A stretch of DNA of 64,000 nucleotides, from positions 2,356,001 to 2,420,000 of the forward strand of contig NZ_LT594621.1 in NCBI RefSeq assembly GCF_900091655.1. The letters run 5' to 3'. This stretch comes from Culturomica massiliensis. GTDB taxonomy: Bacteria > Bacteroidota > Bacteroidia > Bacteroidales > Marinifilaceae. The notes beneath the pieces were generated by a model. It did not search any database, was not told where the DNA came from, and saw nothing but the letters and a program-made list of their open reading frames with translations. Positions 26,420 to 35,697 of this stretch are shown piece after piece (the first letter of the stretch is position 1; each line of letters opens with the position of its first letter). The position numbers and the translations under genes were made by a program.

Positions 26420-27142
26420 GTGAGAATAATAAAAATACTTATCGGTAAAGAACTGAGCACCGCTTTTGACTCCTGGATGATCTATACAGGATACCTGTTG
26501 TTTTTCTGTATATGCGGCTTTGTTTGCTGGCTGTCCCCGTCCAATGTATTTTCAATGGGACAGGCCAATATGCTGTCTTCTTTTACAGTCATCAACTGGA
26601 CCATCTTCTTCCTCGTCCACGCCATGACCATGAAATCGGTTGCCGACGAAAAGAAAAGCGGTACGTTAGAATTGTTACTGACAAAACCGATACGTACATC
26701 ACAGTTGATCGCTGCAAAGTTCTGGGCGCAGCTTTTTATCATTTTGATTGCATTATTATTAACGCTACCTTACTATATTACGATCGCCTTCATCGGTCAT
26801 GTCGATCACGGAAGTGTCATACTAGGCTATTTCGGGCTGATAGAAATCAGCGCCTGTTATATCAGTATCGGTATCTTTGCATCCTCCTTTGCCAAAACGC
26901 CTGTTACCGCCTTTTTTGTCAGCCTGGGGATCGGCCTCTGTTTCCAATTATTATTCGGAATACTGGCACAACAATTCGGTTCCGGTTTTATAGCTGAATT
27001 ATTTGCCTATCTGTCCATCAGTGAACATTTCGACCCCTTATCAAGAGGCATCCTGGACTCCAGAGATATCATATATTTTACCTCTGTCATCACTATTTTC
27101 CTGTCTTTAGCTAAATTATTTATCTGCAAAACCCGCTTTTAA
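26420..27142 (+). CDS. gldF: GldF-type ABC transporter permease
   Basis: A 240-aa membrane protein with six hydrophobic segments and the loop EKKSGTLELLLTKPIRTSQLIAAKF, typical of ABC-2 permeases. Starts at GTG 26420 (GTG AGA ATA ATA), 5 nt after gldA. It pairs with GldA and GldG to form a gliding-type transporter of unknown substrate. gldG follows after 7 nt. Confidence 0.88.
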   Translation: MRIIKILIGKELSTAFDSWMIYTGYLLFFCICGFVCWLSPSNVFSMGQANMLSSFTVINWTIFFLVHAMTMKSVADEKKSGTLELLLTKPIRTSQLIAAKFWAQLFIILIALLLTLPYYITIAFIGHVDHGSVILGYFGLIEISACYISIGIFASSFAKTPVTAFFVSLGIGLCFQLLFGILAQQFGSGFIAELFAYLSISEHFDPLSRGILDSRDIIYFTSVITIFLSLAKLFICKTRF

Positions 27143-27149
27143 AGACAAT

Positions 27150-28652
27150 ATGAAACAAGTCGTTCAAAATAATATATACATTATCATCGTCATCATTCTG
27201 GTGAATATTTTCTCTGTATTCGCATTCGTCCGGATCGACTTTACATCCAACAACCGATATTCCCTGAGTAAAGTCAGTAAGAGCACGATAAAGACAAATA
27301 CAGAGCCTATCACCGTGGATTTTTACGTAACGGAAGACCTTCCGCAAGAACTGAAAAAAATAGCCAGAGAATTTATCTACATCCTGAAAGAATACAAATC
27401 ACTCAGCAACGTCTATTTTAAGATCAATACGATACACCCCGATAACGAGCAGACAGAGCACAAAGCCCTGCAAGCCGGCATACAGCCGATATTGATCGAG
27501 ATCAGCGAGCGGGATATGGAAAAAATCCAGAATATCTATATGGGTGCCGTTTTCAGCATCGGAGAGAAAAAAGCAGTATTGCCTTTCATCAATTACAACA
27601 CCCCGTTGGAATATGAAATTACACGCTTATTAAAGCAGGCCTCGGATACCCTGAAACCCCATATCGCTTTTATCAAAGGGCATCAGGAAGCCAGTCTGGG
27701 ACAAATGCCGCAATTGATCAACGAACTTTCTCAATTGACCGATATTTCGGTAATCGATCTTTTCTCCACAAACGATCTGTCACCTTATAGCGTATTGTGT
27801 ATCATCGATCCGAAAGATGTATACACACCTTATGAAAAGGAACAGCTCAACAAATACCTTCGCCAGGGCGGACGGCTGTTTATAGCGCTTAACCACGCTG
27901 TCGGACAAATAAACGAAAGCCAAAACAGCGGATTTATCAACCGGACAGGTATCGAAGATTTACTGGAAGACAAAGGTCTGAAAATACGGTATGATTTTGT
28001 TGTAGACAACAATTGCAGTACCATCACGGTAAAACAGCACAATGGATTTATGAGCTACCAAAGTAGTGTCAGCTTTCCCTACTTGCCTATCATCACAAAT
28101 TTCAGCAAGCATACCATCACCCACGGCTTGAATGCGATTTTATTACCTTTTGCCAGTAGTATCCAACAGGTAAAAACAAATTCTACCTATATTTTTACGC
28201 CCCTGGCAACAACATCCTCTATCTCCGGCAGACAACAGGCTCCGGTATTTTTCAATCTGCAAAAACAATGGACCCGTAACGACTTCAACCAACCGCACAG
28301 TATCGTGGCCGCTCTTCTGACCAATGACGACAACAACAGTGCTATCGTGACAATTACAGACGCAGACTTTCTGATCAATGACATCGGTATTTACGCCCAT
28401 CCGTTAAGAACCGACAACATCAACTTTGCGGTCAATTCGATCGAATGGCTCGGCGATAATTCCGGACTGATCAAACTACGGAATAAATTTACCACATTTG
28501 CCTCTCTGGAACCGATAGACGATTATACCAAAAGTTTTCTCAAATATTTCAACTTTCTGCTCCCGCTACTCATCACCCTGATAGCAGCAGCCATACGCTT
28601 CCACACCAAGCGCATCAAGCGTATCAACCGCTCGAGACCGGGATATATATAA
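27150..28652 (+). CDS. gldG: GldG-type auxiliary ABC component
   Basis: A 500-aa protein. An N-terminal membrane helix (IYIIIVIILVNIFSVFAFV) is followed by a large extracytoplasmic domain with the GldG/IFT52-like pattern (DFYVTEDLPQELKKIAREF, LPFINYNTPLEYEITRLLKQ, CIIDPKDVYTPYEKEQLN), then a C-terminal helix (FNFLLPLLITLIAAAIRFH) and a basic tail (KRIKRINRSR). It completes the gldAFG operon. Its role outside gliding species is not known. The operon ends at the bidirectional terminator at 28678. Confidence 0.85.
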   Translation: MKQVVQNNIYIIIVIILVNIFSVFAFVRIDFTSNNRYSLSKVSKSTIKTNTEPITVDFYVTEDLPQELKKIAREFIYILKEYKSLSNVYFKINTIHPDNEQTEHKALQAGIQPILIEISERDMEKIQNIYMGAVFSIGEKKAVLPFINYNTPLEYEITRLLKQASDTLKPHIAFIKGHQEASLGQMPQLINELSQLTDISVIDLFSTNDLSPYSVLCIIDPKDVYTPYEKEQLNKYLRQGGRLFIALNHAVGQINESQNSGFINRTGIEDLLEDKGLKIRYDFVVDNNCSTITVKQHNGFMSYQSSVSFPYLPIITNFSKHTITHGLNAILLPFASSIQQVKTNSTYIFTPLATTSSISGRQQAPVFFNLQKQWTRNDFNQPHSIVAALLTNDDNNSAIVTITDADFLINDIGIYAHPLRTDNINFAVNSIEWLGDNSGLIKLRNKFTTFASLEPIDDYTKSFLKYFNFLLPLLITLIAAAIRFHTKRIKRINRSRPGYI

Positions 28653-28677
28653 AATATAACGTCTGTAAATCAAAAAT

Positions 28678-28713
28678 AAAAATGCCGGCTGAAATTTTCA
28701 GCCGGCATTTTTT
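28678..28713. terminator. Bidirectional terminator between gldG and the V-ATPase operon
   Basis: Near-perfect palindrome: GCCGGCTGAAA pairs with TTTCAGCCGGC around one T, with A-run and T-run on either side, between convergent stops. Confidence 0.92.
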
Positions 28714-28728
28714 ATCTCCTATGAATTA

Positions 28729-29175
28729 TTAAATCATCGTACTGATCATAAAGGTTGCCGCAACCGCCACAATAGCATACAATTCCGGGAACACAGCCAA
28801 GATCAACGTTTTACCGAATACATCGTAACCGGAACCGATACCGATGATCCCGTTGGCACAAACCTGTCCCTGACGGATGGCAGAAAACAAACAAACCAAA
28901 CCAAGACCTAAACCGGCACCGAATACGGCCGCAGCCTGTAACCAGGTTATTCCCGCTACCAAAACGTTCTTCAACAGGAAAAAGCCCAGGAAACCATAAA
29001 GTCCCTGCGTACCGGGAAGCGCACACAACACCATATAATTACCGAACGCTTCGTCATTTTTCTTCAAAGCCCCAATCGTTGCATTACCGCCAATTGTCAC
29101 ACCATAAGCACTACCAATACCGGATAATCCTAACATCAATCCTACTCCGATATAAGCTAAAATAATCTCATTCAT
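28729..29175 (-). CDS. atpK: V-type ATPase rotor subunit K (sodium-type residues)
   Basis: A 148-aa proteolipid of four membrane helices, a double hairpin, which forms the c-ring of the membrane rotor. Residues aligned with Enterococcus hirae NtpK (offset of 8) keep its Na+ ligands: L53, T56 and Q57 in ALPGTQGLYGF, Q102 in RQGQV, and the carboxylate E131 in FPELYAIVA. A Na+-coupled rotor is therefore likely. It is the last gene of the operon, ending at the shared terminator. Confidence 0.94.
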   Translation of the reverse strand: MNEIILAYIGVGLMLGLSGIGSAYGVTIGGNATIGALKKNDEAFGNYMVLCALPGTQGLYGFLGFFLLKNVLVAGITWLQAAAVFGAGLGLGLVCLFSAIRQGQVCANGIIGIGSGYDVFGKTLILAVFPELYAIVAVAATFMISTMI

Positions 29176-29285
29176 AATTTTTGTGTTTTAATTGTTATTA
29201 TAATTACTATTTAAATTTTTGATTCATAATCAACGGCCTGTGATTCGTTTTACATGTATTTCAATTTAGAATCACAAACCTGAAA
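29176..29285. repeat. Spacer between V-ATPase subunits I and K, repeat-like
   Basis: AT-rich spacer with GATTCATAATCAACGGCCTGTGATTCG and its near inverse AGAATCACAAACC. This is a divergent form of the hairpin repeat seen at the other junctions of this operon. Confidence 0.4.
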
Positions 29286-31184
29286 TTAATTGGTCCGCTT
29301 TTTAAAAGGTTGGTACTTCTTGCCCCCACCTTCAAAACCGGCATTTTTATAAAACTCAACAAAGGTCAAACGCATCGGATGAACAAACGATCCCAGACCG
29401 GCCATAAAAATATTTACACTATGGCCAAAAAGCAAAATAATCAACATCACCAGTTGTTTTACTCCCGGTATATCCGGACTCATATTCATTGCCAGATCAT
29501 TGAACACCAAGCCCAACACGGCACTTGATATCCCCAAAGCAAACAAACGGATATACGAAAGCGTATCCCCCAGCAAACCCGTTACCATATTGTAAGAATC
29601 CCACAATCCGGCACCGATATTGATAAATACATTCCGTCGTATATTATTGAATATAAAGATCAGCAGACCGGCAATAATAACCACCGTATACAACGGAATC
29701 GTGACATCATAGCCTTTTAGCGAAAGTCCGTAGCAAACCCCGCCGCCTACGATCAATACCAGCCAGCCGATTGTCGACAATGCCCCCGCCAAACCATTCT
29801 GTTTCCATTGGTTAGCCACTTTCAGGAACATACCGAAAATAATCTGCGCCACACCGATCATCAAGGCCAGATTGAACAATTGTTGTGAATCGAGCATCAG
29901 GCTTTTTATTTTTACGACCCAGGGCACCTGTACATCCAGCAATTGTATCCCGAAGAACGTACCGCTGACAATGCCCATAATCACCGTCGATAACCCCAGC
30001 CATTGTGCCAATGATAAAATCGGTTTTATGGACGGCTTAGCCTTAAACTTATAAATGGTAATGCCCAACAAAATCAACAAGCCGTATCCGGCATCCCCCA
30101 GACAAAAGCCGAAGAACAACACGAAAAACGGAGCAAAAAACGGAGTCAGGTCAATTTCCCGGTAATTCGGTAATGAATAAAGTTCACCGATAAATTCAAA
30201 CAAACGGGCAAACTTATTATTCTTCAATTGTATCGGCGGGTTATCCTGCTTCTCAGGCTCCGTCAGTTCGTAAGCGATATCCTTTCCGGACAACCATTCA
30301 TCCGTAGCCTCGGCAATATTTTCCGGCACCCATCCTTCCAGAGCAATGACCTTATCTTCCAGTAATACCTGGGCGGCATCTTTCACTTTCAACACATCGA
30401 CATCCTCATTGATCTGCCTCCGCAAATCCTTCAGATATTCGATTGAAACAACGGCCGTCTTCTTCAATGAGTCTGTAATGTCCGCTTTTTCCGACCGCAA
30501 CTTTTCCACCTGCTCACGGATTTCAGCCGCACTCATTTGCGGAAACTGAACACTGTCGGCCTCCAGATATTCCTGGCCATCTTTAGGCAGCACTGTGATA
30601 AAATACTTCTGCCCCTTATCCTGATGAACAATAAAAGCATTGTATTTATCTTCCCATTCCGGTAAATATTTCCGGTCAGGAACCGTAAAAAAGCGCAGAT
30701 CCCAGCCGGCATCCTGTAAACCGTTGATCCGCTCCGTCGGTACATCTCCCCAAGGCACATATATCGTACCGTCTTTTTCCAGGGAAGCGATCTGCTGATC
30801 CAGCTGTTCCATCCGCTTAAACTGACCTTCCAAAAAAGCCAGTACATCCAGTTCTGTCACTTCCGATTCTTCAGGCAATTGCTCCTCCGGGTAGAAAATT
30901 TGCCGATAAAAAGCCAGCTTGTCTTTCGGTTCAACCGCCAGAGACCAACGCTCCAACATATCAGTAAAAGACATTTCTTTCTTCGGAACCCGTTTAGATA
31001 ATTGCTTAGTGATCTCAATAATCCGCTTAATAACAGCCAATTTCTGCTTCAACTCTTCGTCCTCGGCCGATCGTTTTTTATTTTCATGGATATGAACCAC
31101 ACCCCTGTCCCGAAGTTCTTCGAGAAAATCCTGATAATCCTTGTAGAATACCAGCAGGGATAATTTTCGCATAGGTACTATCAT
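29286..31184 (-). CDS. atpI: V-type ATPase subunit I (a subunit)
   Basis: A 632-aa protein with a large N-terminal cytoplasmic stalk domain (residues ~1-345, partly coiled-coil) and a C-terminal membrane half with about seven or eight helices. It provides the ion path against the K ring. Conserved features include PFFAPFFVLFFGFCLGDAGYG, SYIRLFALGISSAVLG, with the essential arginine in SYIRLFALG, and FGHSVNIFMAGLGSFVHPMRL. Start ATG 31184 (MIVPMRKLSLLVFYKD) matches the family start. It lies between D and K. Confidence 0.93.
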   Translation of the reverse strand: MIVPMRKLSLLVFYKDYQDFLEELRDRGVVHIHENKKRSAEDEELKQKLAVIKRIIEITKQLSKRVPKKEMSFTDMLERWSLAVEPKDKLAFYRQIFYPEEQLPEESEVTELDVLAFLEGQFKRMEQLDQQIASLEKDGTIYVPWGDVPTERINGLQDAGWDLRFFTVPDRKYLPEWEDKYNAFIVHQDKGQKYFITVLPKDGQEYLEADSVQFPQMSAAEIREQVEKLRSEKADITDSLKKTAVVSIEYLKDLRRQINEDVDVLKVKDAAQVLLEDKVIALEGWVPENIAEATDEWLSGKDIAYELTEPEKQDNPPIQLKNNKFARLFEFIGELYSLPNYREIDLTPFFAPFFVLFFGFCLGDAGYGLLILLGITIYKFKAKPSIKPILSLAQWLGLSTVIMGIVSGTFFGIQLLDVQVPWVVKIKSLMLDSQQLFNLALMIGVAQIIFGMFLKVANQWKQNGLAGALSTIGWLVLIVGGGVCYGLSLKGYDVTIPLYTVVIIAGLLIFIFNNIRRNVFINIGAGLWDSYNMVTGLLGDTLSYIRLFALGISSAVLGLVFNDLAMNMSPDIPGVKQLVMLIILLFGHSVNIFMAGLGSFVHPMRLTFVEFYKNAGFEGGGKKYQPFKKRTN

Positions 31185-31194
31185 AATCCTTTCA

Positions 31195-31296
31195 TATTTA
31201 TGATTGTTGATTTTTGATTGACGATTCTGTCCCTCTATTCAAAAGTATCTCAAGATTTAATCCAATCGTAAATCATAAATCGTAAATCGTAAATTT
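31195..31296. repeat. AT-rich hairpin repeat at the D/I junction
   Basis: Left arm GATTTTTGATTGACGATT and right arm AATCGTAAATCATAAATCG are near reverse complements around a ~45-nt variable core. The right arm is made of 7-mers (AAATCGT). Confidence 0.75.
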
Positions 31297-31891
31297 AGTA
31301 TTCTTCCTCCGTCGCTTTACGGGTTTTTACAATTTTCTGCGCCGATTTCGAAAGATTCTCCTCGTCTTCCAGAAAACGCTTAATCTTACGGATAGCTTCC
31401 TGAAAACCGGGTATCTGCACCTTTTCATACAGATTCACTTTCTGTGTCGTTTTTTTACGTGCCCGATCCAGTAATTCCATCTTTCGCATATAAAACTCCC
31501 GTTCAAGAGCTATATGAACGACTTCTTTCACATGCTGTATCCCGTCGAGGAACCATCCCGGCGTATTGAACAAACTGAAGTCCTGTACTTCGTACTCCAC
31601 ATGATCCAACACCGGCGTCCGTACACCTGCGATCTTTTTAACCGACATATCCACATCCTTCACCGTAAGAATATCGGGACGATATTCGTCGTAAAGCTGC
31701 AACATATCGTTAATGCTATTGAGGGTATCGCTCAACTTCGTATCAAACTCATCTGCAACCTCTTTCGCTTTTTTTACTTCCGACCGCAAGGCAGATTCCT
31801 TATTCTTGATGGTAGGCAAAGCCCGCACCCGCATCTTGAGTTGTTTATCAAGCCCCTGGAGCGACGTTTTATTGTATTGAAACTTTATCAT
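31295..31891 (-). CDS. atpD: V-type ATPase subunit D (central stalk)
   Basis: A 198-aa protein with a long coiled-coil that links the catalytic A3B3 head to the rotor. The N-terminus (FQYNKTSLQGLDKQLKMRVRALPTIKNKES) and the Lys/Glu-rich C-terminus (KIKRFLEDEENLSKSAQKIVK) are typical of V/A-ATPase subunit D. Length normal. Four-helix-bundle protein precedes it in transcription; subunit I follows. Confidence 0.93.
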   Translation of the reverse strand: MIKFQYNKTSLQGLDKQLKMRVRALPTIKNKESALRSEVKKAKEVADEFDTKLSDTLNSINDMLQLYDEYRPDILTVKDVDMSVKKIAGVRTPVLDHVEYEVQDFSLFNTPGWFLDGIQHVKEVVHIALEREFYMRKMELLDRARKKTTQKVNLYEKVQIPGFQEAIRKIKRFLEDEENLSKSAQKIVKTRKATEEEY

Positions 31892-31899
31892 CCATTCTT

Positions 31900-31944
31900 A
31901 ATTTTAAATTGTAGATTGTAAATTGTAAATTACCTTTATACCAT
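31900..31944. repeat. AT-rich repeat between D and the four-helix-bundle gene
   Basis: Short form of the repeat: AATTTTAAATTGTAGATTGTAAATTGTAAATT. Confidence 0.6.
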
Positions 31945-32304
31945 TCAAGATTTCAGATTTCTCAATTTTGTATTAATCGATGCAACTATCATTGCAAGTA
32001 TTTCCTTCGTCTCTCTCCCTGCCTCTTTCAATTGATCCGGTAAAAGCAAACCAGATTCCTGAATAATTTCGAGCCAATACATTGTCTCGTCGGTTTCCTC
32101 TTCCACAATTTTCATTTTGTGAATAAAGTCCCTGTCAGACTTAGCCCGGCAAGCAGCCCTATAATTAGCGCCGACAGACAAAGAACAACGCAGTATCTGA
32201 CCAGCTATCACCGAAGCAGCCTTCGTTTGCGGTAATAACTCAACCAATTCAATCACCAGCAAACCCAATTTCTTTGTCCTTTTCTGAAAATCAGCGCTGT
32301 CCAT
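31945..32304 (-). CDS. Four-helix-bundle protein (S23/IVP family) inside the V-ATPase operon
   Basis: A 119-aa protein of the four-helix-bundle family (related to the 23S rRNA intervening-sequence protein). It has LPQTKAASVIAGQILRCSLSVGANYRAACRA followed by EEETDETMYWLEIIQESGLL. The family is widespread; its function is unsettled and not known to be part of an ATPase. It sits between subunits B and D, both sides bordered by AT-rich repeats. This suggests it entered an older operon, or that it hitch-hikes with the repeats. Confidence 0.88.
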   Translation of the reverse strand: MDSADFQKRTKKLGLLVIELVELLPQTKAASVIAGQILRCSLSVGANYRAACRAKSDRDFIHKMKIVEEETDETMYWLEIIQESGLLLPDQLKEAGRETKEILAMIVASINTKLRNLKS

Positions 32305-32343
32305 CCATTAATTTAAAATCTAAAATTTAAAATCTAAAATCTT
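32303..32343. repeat. AT-rich repeat between B and the four-helix-bundle gene
   Basis: AATTTAAAATCTAAAATTTAAAATCTAAAATC: tandem 7-mers AAATCTA/AAATTTA. Confidence 0.7.
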
Positions 32344-33666
32344 TTAATCGCTATAATTTCCAAACTCATCCACAATCTCTTTCTTAATACCCAGTTCTGA
32401 ACGTGTAAAATATTTCCGGAACAGGGCCCAGGCGGTATCCAACATCTGCGTAATACCGATATTCACGTCAATGGCCAGTAATTCATTCGAATAGTCTCTG
32501 GCAAATTCCAAGGTACGCCTGTCGTAATCCGTCAGGTCGAAGCCGTTTTCCAGCTTCGTACGGGCATTGGCAGCATCGGCATACAGACGGATGGCGGCAT
32601 TCATAACCTGCGGATGATCTTTCCGGGTCTTCTTACCGATTACCAACTGTTTCAAGCGGGACAGACTCCGGAACGGGTCGACAATCACCTTCCCGATTTC
32701 CGTATCCTTACGCAAAAACAACTGTCCTTCCGTAATGTATCCCGTATTATCCGGAATAGCATGGGTAATATCCCCTCCGGACAATGTCGTTACCGCAATA
32801 ATCGTAATAGAGCCTCCCTGCGGGAACTGTACGGCCTTTTCGTAAATCTTTGCCAGGTCGGAATACAGAGATCCGGGCATAGAATCCTTCGAAGGGATCT
32901 GGTCCATTCGGTTGGACACAATGCTCAGAGCATCGGCATACAATGTCATATCGGTGAGCAGCACCAGCACTTTTTCATTCTTCTCAACGGCAAAATACTC
33001 GGCTGCCGTCAATGCCATATCCGGCACCAGCAAACGTTCGACAGGAGGAGCTTCTGTCGTATTTACAAAACTGACAATGCGATCGAGTACTCCCGCATTA
33101 TCGAACAAATTCTTAAAATACAGATAGTCGTCATTGGTCAGCCCCATACCTCCCAATATAATACGATCGGTCTGGGCACGTAAAGCCACATTCGCCATTA
33201 CCTGATTATAAGGCTGGTCCGGATCCGCAAAAAACGGAATTTTCTGACCGGACACCAGGGTATTGTTCAGGTCGATACCGGCAATACCGGTAGCAATCAA
33301 TTCTGACGGTTGCTTACGTCTCACCGGGTTTACCGAAGGACCGCCGATCTCTCGTTCCTCTCCGTCCACAGCAGGTCCGCCATCGATAGGATCACCGAAC
33401 GCATTGAAAAAACGTCCGCATAAATCATCCCCTACTCTCAGTGTAGGAGCCTTTCCAAGAAAAGTTACTTCAGCATTGGTGGGAATACCTTCGGTACCTG
33501 AAAACACCTGCAACGTGATATCTTCCCCCCAGATTTTGACAACCTGCGCCAAACGACCGTTCACAATAGCCAACTCATCGTTTCCAACCCCCTGAGCTTT
33601 CAACGAGCAAGTCGCTTTTGTGATCTGCGTGATCTTGGTATATACTTTTTGAAAAGCAGTGTTCAT
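32344..33666 (-). CDS. atpB: V-type ATPase subunit B
   Basis: A 440-aa non-catalytic nucleotide-binding-type subunit of the A3B3 head. It shows the family stretches FFNAFGDPIDGGPAVDGEE, GQKIPFFADPDQPYNQV and SNRMDQIPSKDSMPGSLYSDLA, and it lacks the P-loop lysine motif as expected for B. Length is typical for the bacterial B subunit (about 440-460 aa). It follows subunit A in the operon; the junction holds a hairpin repeat. Confidence 0.95.
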   Translation of the reverse strand: MNTAFQKVYTKITQITKATCSLKAQGVGNDELAIVNGRLAQVVKIWGEDITLQVFSGTEGIPTNAEVTFLGKAPTLRVGDDLCGRFFNAFGDPIDGGPAVDGEEREIGGPSVNPVRRKQPSELIATGIAGIDLNNTLVSGQKIPFFADPDQPYNQVMANVALRAQTDRIILGGMGLTNDDYLYFKNLFDNAGVLDRIVSFVNTTEAPPVERLLVPDMALTAAEYFAVEKNEKVLVLLTDMTLYADALSIVSNRMDQIPSKDSMPGSLYSDLAKIYEKAVQFPQGGSITIIAVTTLSGGDITHAIPDNTGYITEGQLFLRKDTEIGKVIVDPFRSLSRLKQLVIGKKTRKDHPQVMNAAIRLYADAANARTKLENGFDLTDYDRRTLEFARDYSNELLAIDVNIGITQMLDTAWALFRKYFTRSELGIKKEIVDEFGNYSD

Positions 33667-33667
33667 A

Positions 33668-33770
33668 CTTATTATTTTTGATTTTGGATTGACGATTTAT
33701 GATTCTCTCACAATTCTCTAATACCTCAACGTATAGCCCAATCGTAAATCATAAATCGTAAATCGTAAAT
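33668..33770. repeat. AT-rich hairpin repeat at the A/B junction
   Basis: Arms GATTGACGATTTATGATT and AATCGTAAATCATAAATCG can pair, with a ~50-nt variable core. This is the closest relative of the D/I-junction copy. Confidence 0.75.
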
Positions 33771-35530
33771 TAATCCTTTCTTCTTTCACTAATCATATCC
33801 CGTACTTCCGACTCGAATTTTTTAAACTTATCGGATTGGAATTCGGAATAGTTCATCTGTTTAAAGCCGTTGATAATCCCTTTAAAATAAGGATTCACCT
33901 CTTCGAAGGAGTCGAAATCGAAATCCGAACGGATAATCTCGAGTACCATATTCAACATATATTGCTGACGCTCCATAGAAGTAGAACCATCGATATTATC
34001 AAATGCATCCTGCTGCAATATGACAAAGTCTATCAACTCTGATTTCCAGAAAATCACATGATAATCCAAAGGCACTCCGTCGTCACCCAAAATATCGATC
34101 TGCTCTGCCGTTTCACGCCCTCTCACCAACATATTACGGGCCTCATTCACATCGGCAATCCAGGTCGCAGAAATATTTTTCTTCGCATACTCGACAAACT
34201 CGGGATATTCCAGATATTTTGAATAAGAATCCAACGTATCAATTGCCGGATAACGTTTCGAGTCGGCCCGGGCCTGCGACAACGCATAGAAACAACGGGC
34301 CACTTTCTTGGTCGATTCCGTCACCGGCTCTTTCAGGTTACCTCCGGCCGGAGATACCGTCCCGATAAAAGTAACCGAACCGGTTTTCCCGTTATTCAGA
34401 TAAACCATACCGGCCCGCGCATAGAAATTAGAGATAATTGCCGACAAGTCCATCGGAAAAGCATCCTGCCCGGGCAATTCCTCCATACGGTTTGACATCT
34501 CACGCAAAGCCTGCGCCCAACGCGAAGTCGAATCCGCCAATAGCAATACCTTCATGCCCATAGCACGGTAATATTCTCCGATCGTCATGGCCGTATATAC
34601 GGAAGCCTCACGGGCCGCCACCGGCATATTGGACGTATTTGCAATAATCGTCGTACGCTCATACAATGAACGTCCCGAACGCGGGTCCTGTAATTCCGGA
34701 AATTCCGTAAAGATTTCCACCACCTCATTGGCCCGCTCGCCACAAGCCGCCATGATAATGACATCGGCATCTGCAAAACGCGCCAAAGCATGCTGTAACA
34801 CCGTTTTACCGGTACCGAACGGACCGGGAATAAATCCGGTACCTCCCTCCAGCATCGGATTCATCGTATCGATAACCCGCACACCGGTTTCCATCTGCCG
34901 GAAAGGACGAGGCTTATCTACATAATTACGGATAGCAACCTTCACCGGCCATTTTTGCACCATAGATACATGATACTCTTTTCCAGCATCATCCTTCAAT
35001 ACGGCAACCGTATCTTTAATGGTATATTCCCCTTCGGATACAATAGAAACAACCGTATATTCTCCCTCTAACTTAAAGGGAACCATAATCTTATGATCCA
35101 GCCAGTTCTCTTTTACATTCCCTAACCAATCGGCAGCTTTTACCTTATCCCCGGCTTTAGCCAAAGGAGTGAAGCTCCATTTTTTATCGTCTTCCAACGG
35201 ATTGGTATATTCACCCCTTTTCAAAAAAACGCCGGTCATCTTATCCAGGTCGTTCTGCAAACCGTCGAAATTTTTCGACAACAGACCGGGTCCCAGACTT
35301 ACTTCAAGCATGTGGTTCTGAAACTCCACAAGCATCCCGGGTTTTAAGCCTCGGGTACTTTCAAATACCTGTACATAAGCAAGATCTCCCACAACCTTTA
35401 TCACTTCGGCCATCAAACGTTCCTCCTTCACCTCAATGAAACAAATTTCATTTTGGGAAACAGGCCCTTCGACTTTTACCAGTACAAGGTTGGAAATAAT
35501 GCTATGGACTTTTCCTTGTGTTTTAGCCAT
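33770..35530 (-). CDS. atpA: V-type ATPase catalytic subunit A
   Basis: A 586-aa catalytic subunit. The P-loop is GPFGTGKTVLQHALARF, with the catalytic glutamate region in ACGERANEVVEIFTEFPEL and the bulge typical of V-type A in the N-terminal third. Further conserved: MSNRMEELPGQDAFPMDLSA. It hydrolyses or makes ATP in the cytoplasmic head. Length normal (about 580-590 aa). Repeats border both ends. Confidence 0.96.
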   Translation of the reverse strand: MAKTQGKVHSIISNLVLVKVEGPVSQNEICFIEVKEERLMAEVIKVVGDLAYVQVFESTRGLKPGMLVEFQNHMLEVSLGPGLLSKNFDGLQNDLDKMTGVFLKRGEYTNPLEDDKKWSFTPLAKAGDKVKAADWLGNVKENWLDHKIMVPFKLEGEYTVVSIVSEGEYTIKDTVAVLKDDAGKEYHVSMVQKWPVKVAIRNYVDKPRPFRQMETGVRVIDTMNPMLEGGTGFIPGPFGTGKTVLQHALARFADADVIIMAACGERANEVVEIFTEFPELQDPRSGRSLYERTTIIANTSNMPVAAREASVYTAMTIGEYYRAMGMKVLLLADSTSRWAQALREMSNRMEELPGQDAFPMDLSAIISNFYARAGMVYLNNGKTGSVTFIGTVSPAGGNLKEPVTESTKKVARCFYALSQARADSKRYPAIDTLDSYSKYLEYPEFVEYAKKNISATWIADVNEARNMLVRGRETAEQIDILGDDGVPLDYHVIFWKSELIDFVILQQDAFDNIDGSTSMERQQYMLNMVLEIIRSDFDFDSFEEVNPYFKGIINGFKQMNYSEFQSDKFKKFESEVRDMISERRKD

Positions 35531-35535
35531 AAATC

Positions 35536-35697
35536 CTATTCGATTTTAAATTTTAAATTTTAAATTTTAAATTGCTTCGATATCTCCCGACAATCTATAG
35601 CTGAAGTCCTGATTTTAGATACCAGATTAAAAAGCGGACTGCGAATCTACTCCCCATCAATTTAAAATTTACAATCTAAAATTTACAATTATTATTT
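35536..35697. repeat. AT-rich repeat pair at the DUF2764/A junction
   Basis: GATTTTAAATTTTAAATTTTAAATTTTAAATT on the left and AATTTAAAATTTACAATCTAAAATTTACAATT on the right, with a ~90-nt core (TCCCGACAATCTATAGC...). This is the longest copy in the operon. Confidence 0.7.
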
